A stretch of DNA of 64,000 nt from Powellomyces hirtus (GCA_025526995.1 JAHLKG010000004.1:1550001-1614000), one strand, 5' to 3'; shown: positions 24,000 through 34,402, numbered from the stretch's first letter. The notes: a model not told the origin generated them from the letters alone. Numbers and translations are program-made.

Positions 24000-24434
24000 T
24001 GGTCTTCGTTGGCTCTTGTATTCTCTTTTTGGGATCCGACAGATGGAAGCTGCTGCGTTCTTACTGTGCCTCTTGTAAATTGTATAAATTGCCATTATGT
24101 AAATAGCGGACCCCGTGAAACCTCCAGTTTTGCACTTGTCGACCTACTTCATGGGTGATGACCATTTGGAAAGGGGAATCGTGGCCAGGACGACCATTTT
24201 GTAAACGTTTGCCATTCTTTGATCTGTGAGGTGTGACGCAAGGACTCTCATTGTAATTACCTTTTCCTTTCCTGCTATGTACAAAAAACTATAACCAAAA
24301 CCATAGTGGGCGTGCAAGATATACAAGATACGCCACAAATCTACGGAAAAAAAAAACACTATAGACTACAAAACGGAAGGTGGGGTATCCTACAAGAGCC
24401 CCTGCGACCGAGGCCATATGGAAAACCCCTTCTT
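24000..24434. other. Convergent 3' ends, no gene
   Basis: Between the GILT gene (+) and the cyclophilin gene (-). AT-rich stretches near 24070-24100 and 24280-24360, including a run of A, suit polyadenylation regions on both strands. Confidence 0.5.
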
Positions 24435-25341
24435 TCACTCTTTCAATTCCCCCGATTTGACAATAACGACTTTCTCAAGGGGCATATCGCGGGCATTCGT
24501 TTGCACTTTTTCGAGGGCGTCAAGGACCTCAAGGCCCTCGACGACACGGCCAAATACGACATGCCGGTTGTCGAGCCTGATTATCAAAGAGATAGTGGTG
24601 AGTTTGAGGGGGTGGGAAGGAGTTGATGTGGGAATGGTATGTTATATGTACCATGATGTTGCTGTTGCTGTGATGAAGAATTGGGACCCTGAATGAAAAC
24701 AGATCAAGTTAACGGACTTTTCCAACCATTGTAAAAAGATAGTCGGACTAAGGCAAGAAACACCTTCCACTTGACCAGCTTGCTGTCACGCACCATTTGT
24801 GTCCTTCCCAGCATTAGCCATACTAACAACCCCCTTCCGATCATGCTTCAGCACAAAATTCTCATCCTCAAACCTATCCCCGTAAAATACTCTTCCCGCC
24901 CGTGCCATCCCCCCGCGTGAAATCGCCAGCCTGGGCCATGAAATTCGGAATAATCCGATGAAACGTCGACCCTTCAAACCCAAATCCCATTTCCCCAGTG
25001 GCCAATTTCCGGAAATTCTCCGCGGTGCGCGGGACCGTGGCGCCATGCAGGCCAATGACGATCCGGCCGAGTGGCTTGCCGCCGTGGGTGATGTCGAGGA
25101 ACACTTTGTGAGTGATGGCGTCCGAGACGACGTTGGTGATGTCGGGGAGGACTTGGTGGGAGAAGCCCGGGAGATCTTGTTTGGCTTTGTGCGTGACGAT
25201 ACGTGCGGGGGAGTCGCTGGTCGGTGGTGTGGTTTCGCTGAAAAGCCAGGCTGGGGATGTGCCGCACATGTAGAGGAATCCGGCTGTTAGGAGGAGAGCG
25301 AGTATGCCGAAGGAGGAGCGTCGTGAGCGAAAGACTGCCAT
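24435..25341 (-). CDS. Membrane-anchored cyclophilin (PPIase), frameshifted
   Basis: Three exons in coding order: 25341-24794, 24688-24652 and 24576-24435. They total 727 nt, one more than a whole number of codons. Cyclophilin motifs run in order: [78 protein letters not shown]. The N-terminus has a basic start and a hydrophobic stretch ([16 protein letters not shown]), so the enzyme probably sits in the secretory pathway. The frame breaks in a run of four T (24884-24887) between GGKSI and YGDRF: one extra T makes the upstream frame stop nine bases later. Everything either side is intact, so a sequencing or assembly error is as likely as a real lesion. The start is the first ATG; an upstream GTG is ignored. 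Confidence 0.85.
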
Positions 25342-25776
25342 TGCTGCCAACACTTTTGCTGTGGAATGTACGGTAAAAGAAATGGAAAATGCGATTGAAA
25401 GCTGACCAGAAGAGAATACGAGGTGTCAAGCGAAACCCGCGCGTCGCGCAACGGACACAACTGGGTTTCACACTGTGTCACCGGTGGGATTTGCAATAAA
25501 TTCTCACTATGAGGTTAAACTTTTTGCTCCTCTACTTATCCAGCATCAGAGGCTTGGCGAATCACACTGGTATTATTTACAAATGTACAGTATCTCCAGA
25601 TACAAGCACTAATAGGGAGGGGATGCGTGAAAATGCCTACATTTCGGGCGGAATAGTGCGTTCGGATAATACAACCAGCGTTTGCCGGCTGGAATGCGCA
25701 TATGCATCGTAAACGGTGCTCGCTGCCAAAAATAGGTGTTCGATGGTATGACGGTACTACGTATTGCCGCCTGCTT
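25342..25776. other. Upstream of cyclophilin, downstream of SUMO; no gene
   Basis: Nothing coding is supported. The region holds the cyclophilin promoter and the SUMO 3' UTR. Confidence 0.5.
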
Positions 25777-26336
25777 TCAGATGTCGCGTCTTTTTCCGCC
25801 GCCTATCTGAGCAATATAGACATTCACGGTGTCGGTCCCGTCCAGCATTCCTAGCTACAAAAAGGCACAAATCCGAAAGATGAGATAAGACTGACCAGCA
25901 AGGCCACGCCGAGTGGAGAGCACGTACCTGATCAGGTGTGTTGGTCAAAGAGATGTGTTGACCCTCGTACAGGAAGCGCAAGGCATCTACTGACTAAACG
26001 GAAAAGCAACATGTGGTGAGTGGGCGGCAGTGCAGGCTCACTCGGATGGGGAAAGGATTTACTTACGCATCCGATTCGATTGGCGTAGGTGGTCATCATA
26101 CGACTGAGCGGTTGATTGCGGGCAAGGCGGAAACCTGTTTGCATGTACACACACGCACACACAAAATCGGGAAAGGAATTAGCCAGCAGGAACTCGGCCT
26201 AAAAGTTGATGATAAACCTACACATATCTTTGTGCATGCCCTCAGCGACAACAGTGAGCAGCAACTGCGGCACAGTCTTTGCCACGGCGGGCGCTGCGGT
26301 CTTTGCTAATTTCGTTTCAGTCTTTGTGAACGTCAT
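25777..26336 (-). CDS. SMT3: SUMO (ubiquitin-like modifier)
   Basis: Four exons in coding order (26336-26222, 26134-26067, 25993-25928, 25854-25777) encode 108 aa, a normal SUMO length. The beta-grasp signature spans the exons: FRLARNQPLSRMMTTYANR (compare the family's FKIKRTTPLKKLMEAYCER), then LRFLYEGQHISLTNTPDQLG, then DTVNVYIAQIGG. The C-terminus is GG followed by GKRRDI, a six-residue tail that a Ulp/SENP protease would remove to expose the diglycine used for conjugation. The N-terminal extension is Lys/Thr/Ala-rich. The GXXVD/E-type acidic stretch before the diglycine seen in other SUMOs is weaker here. It is divergently transcribed from the ADP-ribosylhydrolase gene, with 258 bp between the start codons. 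Too short and split for simple open-frame detection. Confidence 0.88.
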
Positions 26337-26551
26337 CTTGGATGTGTATATGTGTTTGTCTCGTGCTGGAAGTTTTGCGAGGTGGAGCTTATTTTTGCGA
26401 AACAAGGTCCTGTCATTTTTGTGGATTGACAGGATGTGCCATATTTAGGCATGAACAGACGCGCCTGTTTTTACTGATGATGTGGCGCAGTGACAAGTGC
26501 ACAAGCCACGCGACACTCCACATCTCCCCTTCCTTTTGCGCGTCACGTCCA

Positions 26552-26558
26552 TATAAAT
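26552..26558 (+). promoter_or_regulatory. TATA box of ADP-ribosylhydrolase gene
   Basis: TATAAAT lies 37 nt upstream of the ATG at 26595, a short but plausible distance for a core promoter. Confidence 0.5.
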
Positions 26559-26594
26559 AGCTGTCAACTCAGAACACGCCCGGCACTCAACGTC

Positions 26595-28013
26595 ATGAAA
26601 GAATCAGTAAAAGACAAAATTAAAGGCTTGGTCTTTGGAGCCGCCCTTGGGGACGCCGTCGGACTCGCCACCGAGTTCCTCACCAAGCAGGAGGCGACCC
26701 ACCTTTACGGACAAGGGCCCATTCGATTCGGGAGCAGCAGTTTCAGCTCGACCACTCCGGATGAACAAGGCTTCCCATTCCACCGCGACGGACACCGCTC
26801 TCGGTGGCAAGAAGGCGATTTCACCGACGACACGGACCAGCTGTTACTTTTAGTGCAAAGCGTTCTTGCAACGGGCGGATCATTCGATTTCCGAGACTTT
26901 GCAGCGCGACTCAAATACTGGATTGGAAACGGTTTGGTATTTCCCGACGGGTCCACCAAGCCGCCGTGTGGAATCGGGAGAACCGTATCGCTCGTAGTCG
27001 GCTCACCCGGTTTCACAGACGACCCGCATCGTGCTGCGTGGAATGTGTGGGAAAACTACGGGCGACAGCTTGCTGCAAATGGAGCGGTGATGCGATCTGC
27101 GGCGCTGGGTGCTGTGGTGTTTCACGATGAGGTGAAGATGGTAAAGAACGCGATTGATGCGGCCCAGGTTACCCATGCGGATCCCCGGTGCTTGGTCAGT
27201 TGTGTGATCGTCAATGTTTTGATCGCTCAAATGCTGGTCCATGAGAATACTGGGACAAAACCACTGGATGCACGGAGCATTGGAGATTCTGGAGACTATG
27301 CGGGAGTGAAGCATCAACATCAATCTGCTGCCCCGCAGCCCAAACATCCTGCCATGAACAATGAAACCGCCACGCGTCAGCGGCCCCGCATCCGCATTGA
27401 CGACAAAGCCAAAGCCCGCCTCGCAACATTTCTGGCTGGAGAAGGAGACACGACGGACTTCCGAGATGAGCGCACTCTCTCAATCCTTTTCGATCGCCCC
27501 GCGGCGCCTCTTGATCCCTCTACCATCAAGTGCATGGATGACCTTGGCGCAGACGTTAGCTCCATGGCTCTTCTCACCACCGTCGTCAACCAATACAAAT
27601 TTCTGCTGCAACCCGGCGCATCCGCCCCAGCTCCCTGGACGCCTTCCTCTCCACACACATTCGAACCATCGTCAGCAACAACCGATTTCCTCCAGCACGC
27701 ATTCCCGTCTTCCCTCTCCTCGCTAAATCTGTCCTCTGGCGGAATCGGATACACGTTCAAAGCACTCGGGGCAGCAACGTACCTCTTTACGCGGGACATT
27801 GACGCGCATTTTGAGTGTCCCGCTGAGGCGTTTGTGAGCTTGATTACGGAATTGGTGCTAGAAGGTGGTGATGCCGATACGAATGCTTGTGTGGCTGGCG
27901 CGTTGCTGGGTTGTCGTGTTGGGTACAAAGAACTGCCCGAGCACTGGGTGGCTGGCCTGCGTCATCGAACGCAGTTGGAGCAGTTGGTGGATCAGTTTTG
28001 TAGCTTGCCGTAG
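26595..28013 (+). CDS. ADP-ribosylglycohydrolase family (ARH) protein
   Basis: A single exon encodes 472 aa. Family motifs run in order: GLVFGAALGDAVGLATEF near the N-terminus, FTDDTDQ (first metal-binding set), NGAVMRSAALG, VTHADPRC, and near the C-terminus GGDADTNACVAGALLG (second metal-binding set). All Asp/Thr residues expected to bind the two Mg2+ ions are present. Such enzymes remove ADP-ribose from proteins or act on related N-glycosides. A roughly 100-residue low-complexity segment about two thirds along (NNETATRQRPRIR through SSATTDFLQH) lengthens it beyond the usual ~300-350 residues. The start at 26595 follows a TATA box and leads straight into the conserved fold; an in-frame ATG at 26490 lies before the TATA box. 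The substrate is unknown. Confidence 0.9.
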   Translation: MKESVKDKIKGLVFGAALGDAVGLATEFLTKQEATHLYGQGPIRFGSSSFSSTTPDEQGFPFHRDGHRSRWQEGDFTDDTDQLLLLVQSVLATGGSFDFRDFAARLKYWIGNGLVFPDGSTKPPCGIGRTVSLVVGSPGFTDDPHRAAWNVWENYGRQLAANGAVMRSAALGAVVFHDEVKMVKNAIDAAQVTHADPRCLVSCVIVNVLIAQMLVHENTGTKPLDARSIGDSGDYAGVKHQHQSAAPQPKHPAMNNETATRQRPRIRIDDKAKARLATFLAGEGDTTDFRDERTLSILFDRPAAPLDPSTIKCMDDLGADVSSMALLTTVVNQYKFLLQPGASAPAPWTPSSPHTFEPSSATTDFLQHAFPSSLSSLNLSSGGIGYTFKALGAATYLFTRDIDAHFECPAEAFVSLITELVLEGGDADTNACVAGALLGCRVGYKELPEHWVAGLRHRTQLEQLVDQFCSLP

Positions 28014-28305
28014 GAAAGACCTTTGACTGGACTCGCTCTCTGTATTACGCATTGTGAATCTTTTGTAAAAATCAGACTTTGGAATCACCCATGTTAACTC
28101 GCTCGAGCACACGGCGACAATATATTTCGTTATATCATTTGGCAGTTTCTAAGGGTCCAACCCAGCAACATCTAATTATGTGATGAATGAGGAGGAAAAT
28201 ATTTGATGGACTGAAGAGCAAGACTGCTTCGGCCCGTGCGTATGAGCCCGGAGTGCTCATGAACACGGGGTTGGATAATTGAAATTCCAGTGCTGCTCCG
28301 ACACG

Positions 28306-31300
28306 CTACTGTATCGGAGGTTCGGACGCCCACAGTCTCCTCCATCTTTCGTCTTCCTTATCCTCCGGGTTGACGGCGCGGGTACGACAGAGTATTTTGA
28401 GCGCTCTATCCAAATCCGGGTCCGGCTGCGCCAACCCCGCGCGACGAATCGGGTGGCGATTATCCGGTTCCGGTAATCGCGCAGCAACCGCCGCTGCCAG
28501 AGTGTTGAGGACATGCGACCGGGGTATGAACGGCGGGTTTGCGCGGGACATGCGCTGTCGGCGTGTGGTGGATGAAGAAGAAGAAGAAGCGTGATGTGGA
28601 ACGTCGTCCTCCAGGCGTGCTCGATAGGCATCGCTCCAGTCTTCCCAGCGGGACCGGATCTCGGCTTTGAAGGTGCCGAGGGAGGAGCTGCTAGTTCGGG
28701 TGCTGCCGGTGCGGCCAAAGGAGGTGGTGCTGCTCCGCAAGCTTTTGCGGTTGTGACGGCTGGTAGTAATGTCAGAGGGGAGAGGTGGGTCGTTCTCGTT
28801 GGATTCTGTGCCGGGCTTGTTCTGTTCCTCGCTGGCTTCTTCGCTGTTGGCGACACTGTTGGACCTGTTGTCATCGTTCTGTGGACTGTCGTTGATGTTT
28901 GCATTGCTGCTGGTGCTGTCCCTATTTTCCTCGTGGTTCTCCACGGTGGTTTTGATGTCATCGGTGCTGCCCAGACTCTGCTCTTCAACATCAGCATCAT
29001 CAACATTCGCGTTCCTATCACCGACATCGCTGTCTTTTGTGTTGTTATCCTCCTTAGCTTTGTCAATATCTTCTTCAGTTCCGACCTGTTCCAGACTCTG
29101 CCCTTTCGTCCACTCGCCAACCCCCGTCACCTCCCGATCCACAATCCCAAACGCCCCACTCATGCTCGCCGCAAGGGTTCCAATCTCCCCCGCCAATTCC
29201 GGTGCTCCGCCCGTATGGCCACCAACCTCATCGGACCCATCCGCAGCAGGATCATCGTCGCCCTCCAGCCGCTCCACGCCGCGGATCAGTACAGCAAGAC
29301 AGTTGGGGCCCGGGGTGGCGCTCTCATCGATAGCGTCGCCATCCCCTTCGTCGTCGTCGAACTCACATAGACCGCGGAAGAAGAGCGTGTAGTCGGCGCC
29401 GGCGTCGGCGAGCAGTTGGAGTAGGGGTTCGATGATTTCGGTGAGATCTGTGGCCTGTTCGGTTCTAAGCCCTAATTTCTGAGTGACGCAAAGAATCGGA
29501 AAGGAATATTAGCATCTGGACATTATCAATCACATCGTTTTTTGCTCCGCATTTTTTTTGTCATGTCCTGCTTACCGAACGCATAATCCGGGTATAACTC
29601 TCAATGAACAAGTCCTCAAAACCCTTGAGGAGCTCCCTGACAATTTCCTCTCCGCGTACAACATGGGCAGCAACAAGAGATCCGCCGCCGCGGCTCGGGG
29701 GCAAGGAAGCGGGCGGTGGCGGTGCGATCAAGGCAGCGAGAGTGCGGCCGAGCTTGCTGAGATTCCAGAGTGCGATTTTAGGCTGGTGTTCGAAGCGATA
29801 GCGGCCCATTCTGTCTGCAAGGTTCAGAAGGCTTCAGGGTTAGAGAATCGCAAGGGGAAAAGGCAGGGCCGTGGGTGAATGGGTGCATACCGGCTGGATT
29901 GGACGTCCAATATGGATCGTATCTGTCGAGGAAGCCCTGAGTGCGTCGTTGGGTGAGCCTACCAGGGAATGGACATCTGGCACTCAACTGTTCGCACTTA
30001 CAAATGCGCCGTAATTCAGCGTTATTCCCAGAATGGACATGTTGTCCTATGAGAAAAACATCGCAAGCCTGTCCTTAGCCACTCTGTCTGGTGTAAGGAT
30101 CCACATTCTGCCAAGTCCAATCACATACAGTGTTGAGAGCGCCATGCACAAAGCCAATGGCCTGCCAGGCTGCTACAAGCTCCGCGGTCCGCCTGATGAC
30201 TTCCTGAAAGAACCGCGCGTAGACATTCAACTCGACATCAACCAACACTGTTTCGGGAATCATAGACTGCGGTTGAGGTGGTGACTTTGCTGTAGTGTCC
30301 GCGGTTGATTCCTCTTTCGGCGCTCCTTCTTGCGTTGGGAATGATTGTAGCATAAAGGAGAGTCGCCGGGCGGTGGGACGGCGTGCTGCGGGTAGCAGGG
30401 GGCTGTTCTTCATATCGTCTAGCACGTCGTCTTCATCGTCGTCGTCTGAATCCTTATTAGCCGCTTGGTCGTCATCACTGTCAGATTTAATGCGCCCCGC
30501 TCCTTTGTCTGCTGTTGTGTCTTCATCTGAGACGATGCTACCTATGGAATCCTCGCGGATCATTGGGGGACTGTGCTGGCGGTCACTTTTTTCGTCTTTT
30601 GCGATCTCGCTGCCAAATGCAACTGATGCCTTGCGTGGCCGTGCAGCGCCAGTCTCCTCGCCAACTGCCAGTGACGTCTTTCGAGCTCGCGCATCAAATT
30701 CAGAATTCTGACTTTGAGCCCCCTCGGGCTTACTGCCACCAAGTATCATCGATCTTGCGCTCAGGTTGTCAGCCTCATCATCACCCGGAGGCTGCAACAG
30801 ATCCGCAAAATGATATTTGATGACATAGTCCGCCAACAGTTTCACACGCTCTTTATCATTCCGGTAATGGAACAGCTCAAAACTGCCAAAGCGGATCCAT
30901 GACGGGCTGAGCCTGGTGAGAACGGCGCCGTGAAAGATGTCGCCATTCGCACCTCGATAGACAGGAACCTGGGTAGCAACTACCGCCAAGGCACGCGTGG
31001 TGGGAATGCCAATCGAATGCATGTATTCGGCCGCGACAAATTCACGGACACAAGAGCCAAGGGTGGTGAGACCGTCCCCGAACCGCGAATACGGGGTTAA
31101 CCCTGCGCCTTTCAGTTGAATGTCCCAGTGGGTCGTGCTGATATCTGAGCTAGTGGACGCACCCGGTGCTGGTTGTGATGCTGATGGGGGTGGTGGTGGC
31201 AAGACCTCGCCTATGGAGACACACCGCCCATCGCCTAACTGCCCGGCATAGCATCCAAACTGGTGTCCGCCGTAGATGGCTGCCCAGGGATGCGCACGGG

Positions 31301-31979
31301 GTAAAGTCCGAGCACCACTAAGAAACTGGCCGAATTCACGGCGCTGTGGTTCTTCCCTGTCAATCCCCAGCAGCTCAATCGCAGAAGGTGAGGACGCAAT
31401 GTACAGTGGATGTGTGCACCCATTATCCGGCGTCACGAGGGAGTAGCATGCTCCACGAACCGCACGGGCTGTTCTCGCAGGATTGGTTGATGGGGCCGCG
31501 CCGCCAGCGTGGCTGTCTTCGGTCTGTCGGGCGAGGGTCGCGGACGAAGGTCGACCCGCCGCCGGTGGTCCGCCTAAAAGGGGTGGTTGGGCAGGTTGTG
31601 TTAGCGGGTCTCCTGGTAATTCTCGAGTAAATGTGTCGACAAAGAGCAACTCTTCGAGGTGGAATGGCCCCGTAGAAGCTTTGCCTTGAGCAGAGAGGGA
31701 GAGACGGGATCGCGGGAAGGACCCGCTTGATGGGCGAGACATTCGAACGAACGTCGGGTGCTGTGACTGGACTGTTCCTTTTCCAGAGGTGCGACTTTGC
31801 ACAAGCCTCAGTTGACTTAACGCGAGCGCGTAACTGCGCAGCAAGGATGTGACTTTATATGCAGTTTGGCCAGCGCTCAAACGATGCTGGAGGCAGAACG
31901 GAGAGGAAAGAGGGACTTGTCGCGATCTTTGTTTGCAAGGGGAAAACAGCTTCAGAATCCTGCGCCGGTGGAGCCGCAA
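28306..31979 (-). CDS. SelO-type protein adenylyltransferase (AMPylator) with two large inserts
   Basis: Five exons in coding order (31979-30129, 30046-30002, 29936-29891, 29814-29576, 29478-28306) encode 1117 aa; SelO proteins are usually 500-700. SelO/YdiU motifs: YGGHQFGCYAGQLGDGRC (about 237-253), LKGAGLTPYSRFGDG (289-303), REFVAAEYMHSIGIPTTRAL, HGALNT|DNMSILG (612-624, split by intron 1) and GFLDRYDPYW. The family is a pseudokinase fold that transfers AMP to Ser/Thr/Tyr, typically in mitochondria. An in-frame ATG at 31742 would give 1038 aa; the longer start adds a basic, acid-poor leader that could be a presequence. Inserts at about residues 400-575 and 790-1020 are Ser/Asp/Glu-rich and probably disordered. 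No C-terminal selenocysteine or Cys motif is seen, as in yeast FMP40. No other gene overlaps it. Confidence 0.87.
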
Positions 31980-32217
31980 CCGCGAGCCGGCTCGATACGC
32001 TACCCGTGCGTTTATGACGTTACTACGAACTACTCGTCCTCCGGGTGTAAACTGTCCCTCCTATGAGTAACTATATGATTTCTGAAGTTATTATTTTCTT
32101 GGAACGTACTTTGTCAGCGTCCCATGTTTTATTGCGGACGGGTTCCCATCGAAGCGACTATGTGCGACTCAGTGTACTATATATATGAGAATTGGGCAAG
32201 GTGATGATGTGAAAGCG
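31980..32217. repeat. Degenerate direct copy of the tRNA-Arg(TCT) upstream sequence
   Basis: 32121-32215 (GTCCCATGTTTTATTGCG ... ATATATGAGAATTGGGCAAGG) is a diverged direct copy of 32246-32340, which lies immediately 5' of tRNA-Arg(TCT). The rest of the interval is the SelO promoter, without a gene. Confidence 0.6.
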
Positions 32218-32373
32218 ATATATTTCCGAAAACTATTTTGCCTGCTTCCCATTTCGTATTGCGATGACTATTTGCGAGCTAGTCTGCTACGGGATGCAAC
32301 TATATATGAGGATTGGGAAAGACGATAATGTGTATCAAGCACCCGCGTGGCCCAATGGCAGGGCATTGGACTT
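32218..32373 (+). repeat. Inverted repeat, left arm
   Basis: About 156 bp, matched as reverse complement by 32607-32763 with about a dozen mismatches by eye. The arm ends inside tRNA-Arg(TCT), after the first anticodon base. Confidence 0.85.
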
Positions 32374-32412
32374 CTAATCCAGGGGTTGCCGGTTCGAGTC
32401 CGGCCGTGGGTG
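32341..32412 (+). tRNA. tRNA-Arg(TCT)
   Basis: 72 nt without intron. The acceptor ACCCGCG pairs with CGTGGGT (one G-T), discriminator G. The D stem is GCCC/GGGC. The anticodon stem TTGGA/TCCAG closes loop CTTCTAA, giving anticodon TCT, which reads AGA and AGG. The T arm is GCCGG-TTCGAGT-CCGGC. A long T run at 32424-32439 follows as a Pol III terminator. CCA is not encoded. Confidence 0.95.
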
Positions 32413-32420
32413 TGATCTTC

Positions 32421-32439
32421 TTCTTTTTTTTTTTTTTTT
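32421..32439 (+). terminator. Pol III terminator of tRNA-Arg(TCT)
   Basis: T-rich run (TTC then 16 T) starting 9 nt after the tRNA 3' end. Confidence 0.8.
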
Positions 32440-32606
32440 GCTCTTTTCCTGCGCTTGCCTGAACCACCAGATGCTCACATCAGATGGCTAGAAGCCTTCC
32501 TGCAGTAAATTGTGTGCAAGTGTCGCGCATATCGCTAGGGGGTGAATTGTGTGCAATCTATATTCAGGACTGCTGACCTACAGATGTCTTATGCTCACAT
32601 CCCTAC

Positions 32607-32763
32607 AAGTCCAATGGCCTGCCATTGGGCCATGCGGGTTGTTGATATACATCATCACCTTTCCCAATCCTCATATATATTTGCATCCCATAGCAGACTA
32701 GCTCGCAAATAGTCATCGCAATACGAAATGGGAAGCAGGCGAAATAGTGTTCGAAAATATAGG
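32607..32763 (-). repeat. Inverted repeat, right arm, with 5' half of tRNA-Arg(TCT)
   Basis: On the minus strand this reads the same flank as 32218-32340 and then the first 33 nt of tRNA-Arg(TCT) (ACCCGCATGGCCCAATGGCA...GGACTT). It stops at the anticodon. Two substitutions in the tRNA part and the missing 3' half make it a pseudo-tRNA. The spacer 32374-32606 separates the arms. Confidence 0.85.
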
Positions 32764-32787
32764 TCAAGAACTCGCTCGCACATCAAC

Positions 32788-32860
32788 GGTCCCATGGCCC
32801 AATGGTCAAGGCGCGCGCCTACGAAGCGCGAGATTCCAGGTTCGATCCCTGGTGGGATCG
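32788..32860 (+). tRNA. tRNA-Arg(ACG), copy 1
   Basis: 73 nt. Acceptor GGTCCCA/TGGGATC with discriminator G; anticodon stem CGCGC/GCGCG closes loop CTACGAA, so the anticodon is ACG (read as ICG; codons CGU/CGC/CGA). T arm CCAGG-TTCGATC-CCTGG. No intron. A TTTTT run starts 2 nt after the 3' end. Confidence 0.95.
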
Positions 32861-33648
32861 CTTTTTGCAATTTTTTCATGACCGTGAGCTGAGCAACCCC
32901 GAGATTGTGTTTTGTTTACTTTTATTCTGTCAGTACGAGTCGCATACTCCACGATGCCCAGCTTGAAAGAAGCGGGTTGCGCGGCGGTTGGCGATAGTCA
33001 CGATTAGGATATCGCAACTTCACGTCAACAGCTGCTGCGCAGAACGCAATTTGTCGTGTGTTCCCCACGGTCGGCAGGCGACGGCAACGATTGGTCCCTT
33101 CGATTGCATTATCCGAGACTGGGACAGTGGTGCAGCCATGTGTGGCTTTTGTCCTTTCTTTTTGATTTTCGAAGTGTGTTGGTGTCTATCTCCGTGTTAC
33201 GACGCCAACAACGCGTTGCGCAGTCGCTGGATGTTGTGAGTGGCTTCCGGTAGAACCCGCGCGGGAGTCGCACTACCCGACATCTCCCTGCTGCGGATAG
33301 GAATTATTAGGGATGTTTCGATACAAAATCGGAAATCGAAATAAAAATTAGAAAAAAAAACGCAAAGCGGGACGAGCGGGTTGCGATAATCTATCTACAT
33401 TGGGCGCAATCTTGGCTCTGACTCAGCGCATTTCCCAAAAACCACGATTGCGCAAAAGGAAAAAAAAAGAAAAAAGATGAAAAGATATGCCGCATCCCGC
33501 AGGGATCTATAAATGAGAGTTGGTCTAGGCAAACGTCCCTCTCGCCAATACCAAACATCACATCAGCGTTTGCTAGATAATCCACAAGCATTCTCATTCT
33601 TCTTGTCGCACTCCCCTACACAAGCTAGCCCACACATTATCCGTCATC
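32861..33648. other. Intergenic; promoter of small gene at 33649
   Basis: No gene supported up to the TATA box at 33508. An A-rich tract lies at 33340-33362 and a purine tract at 33456-33490. Confidence 0.45.
33508..33514 (+). promoter_or_regulatory. TATA box of small gene at 33649
   Basis: TATAAAT, 141 nt before the ATG. The interval is a purine-poor, ATG-free (after 33520) C/A/T-rich leader of the kind seen before other small genes in this window. Confidence 0.5.
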
Positions 33649-33894
33649 ATGTCTGCTGTAACCTTTTCGCTCTTCCTCGTCGCCAACATTGCCAACTGGG
33701 TGGTCAAAGTCCGAAACACCGAGGACGACGCTGAGGAGCACCAGCACCTCGAAGAAACCCGGTTCGACATGGAACGCGACCTGGCGCTGCCGGCGTCGGC
33801 ATTCCCGACCGCCGCTCACTCCACTACTCTCTCGATCCTGCGATCGCGAAATGACTGGATAAACCAGGAGGGACCTGCCTTGCTTTGCCACTAG
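33649..33894 (+). CDS. Small hypothetical protein, 81 aa, N-terminal hydrophobic segment
   Basis: MSAVTFSLFLVANIANWVV forms a short hydrophobic stretch that could be a signal anchor or targeting segment. It is followed by an acidic, charged stretch (RNTEDDAEEHQHLEETRFDMERD) and a neutral Ala/Ser/Thr-rich end. A TATA box and a typical C/A-rich leader (CACATTATCCGTCATC before the ATG) support expression. There is no recognised family. It belongs to a group of four small TATA-driven genes in this window. Confidence 0.45.
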   Translation: MSAVTFSLFLVANIANWVVKVRNTEDDAEEHQHLEETRFDMERDLALPASAFPTAAHSTTLSILRSRNDWINQEGPALLCH

Positions 33895-34402
33895 AGCATT
33901 GGGCCCCTCCACTCGGGAACATACGCCTCAACTCCAATCCAACAACAGAGATCCCCCCCCCACGTTACTCACTTCCCTGGCGGACTGTGCATATACCCGC
34001 TATCTGAAGCATTTTTACGACACACCTCATTTTCATCTTTTGTATCTACTACTGGCCGTTTTCAATAAATTGTATATATCACCCCCACGTTTCTTATTGC
34101 CCCCCCGCAAACAGCTGATTGAATGTATGCGCGCAAGCGTTTTATTTTTGCCGCGAGCGTGTAGTCATGAAAAGACTGAACTGCTACGAATGTCCCCCAC
34201 CAATGTCCTCTATATAATGAGGCCTTCAGTGTGACAACTTACGATCTACTCACAACGCCTGGAGTGCGCAACGCCGACAAGTTCCGCTGGCAACACTTGT
34301 CCGCCATTCGGCGGCCCCAGTGAAGCCATCACTCAAAAGGAGGCGGGAGCCTCAAGTTACAGTGTGGCGACTTGTGGCGTTAGCCTCACTAATGAGTCAT
34401 CC
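33895..34402. other. Intergenic, no gene
   Basis: 3' flank of the small gene and 5' flank of tRNA-Arg(ACG) copy 2. C runs are present near 33951-33960 and 34081-34105. No coding signal is seen. Confidence 0.45.

Noticed and set aside
28591..29392. Two plus-strand frames of over 200 codons antisense to SelO exon 5
   Set aside because: Complement of the disordered SelO insert; the hydrophobic look (Val/Leu runs) is the reverse of Asp/Asn/Ser codons.
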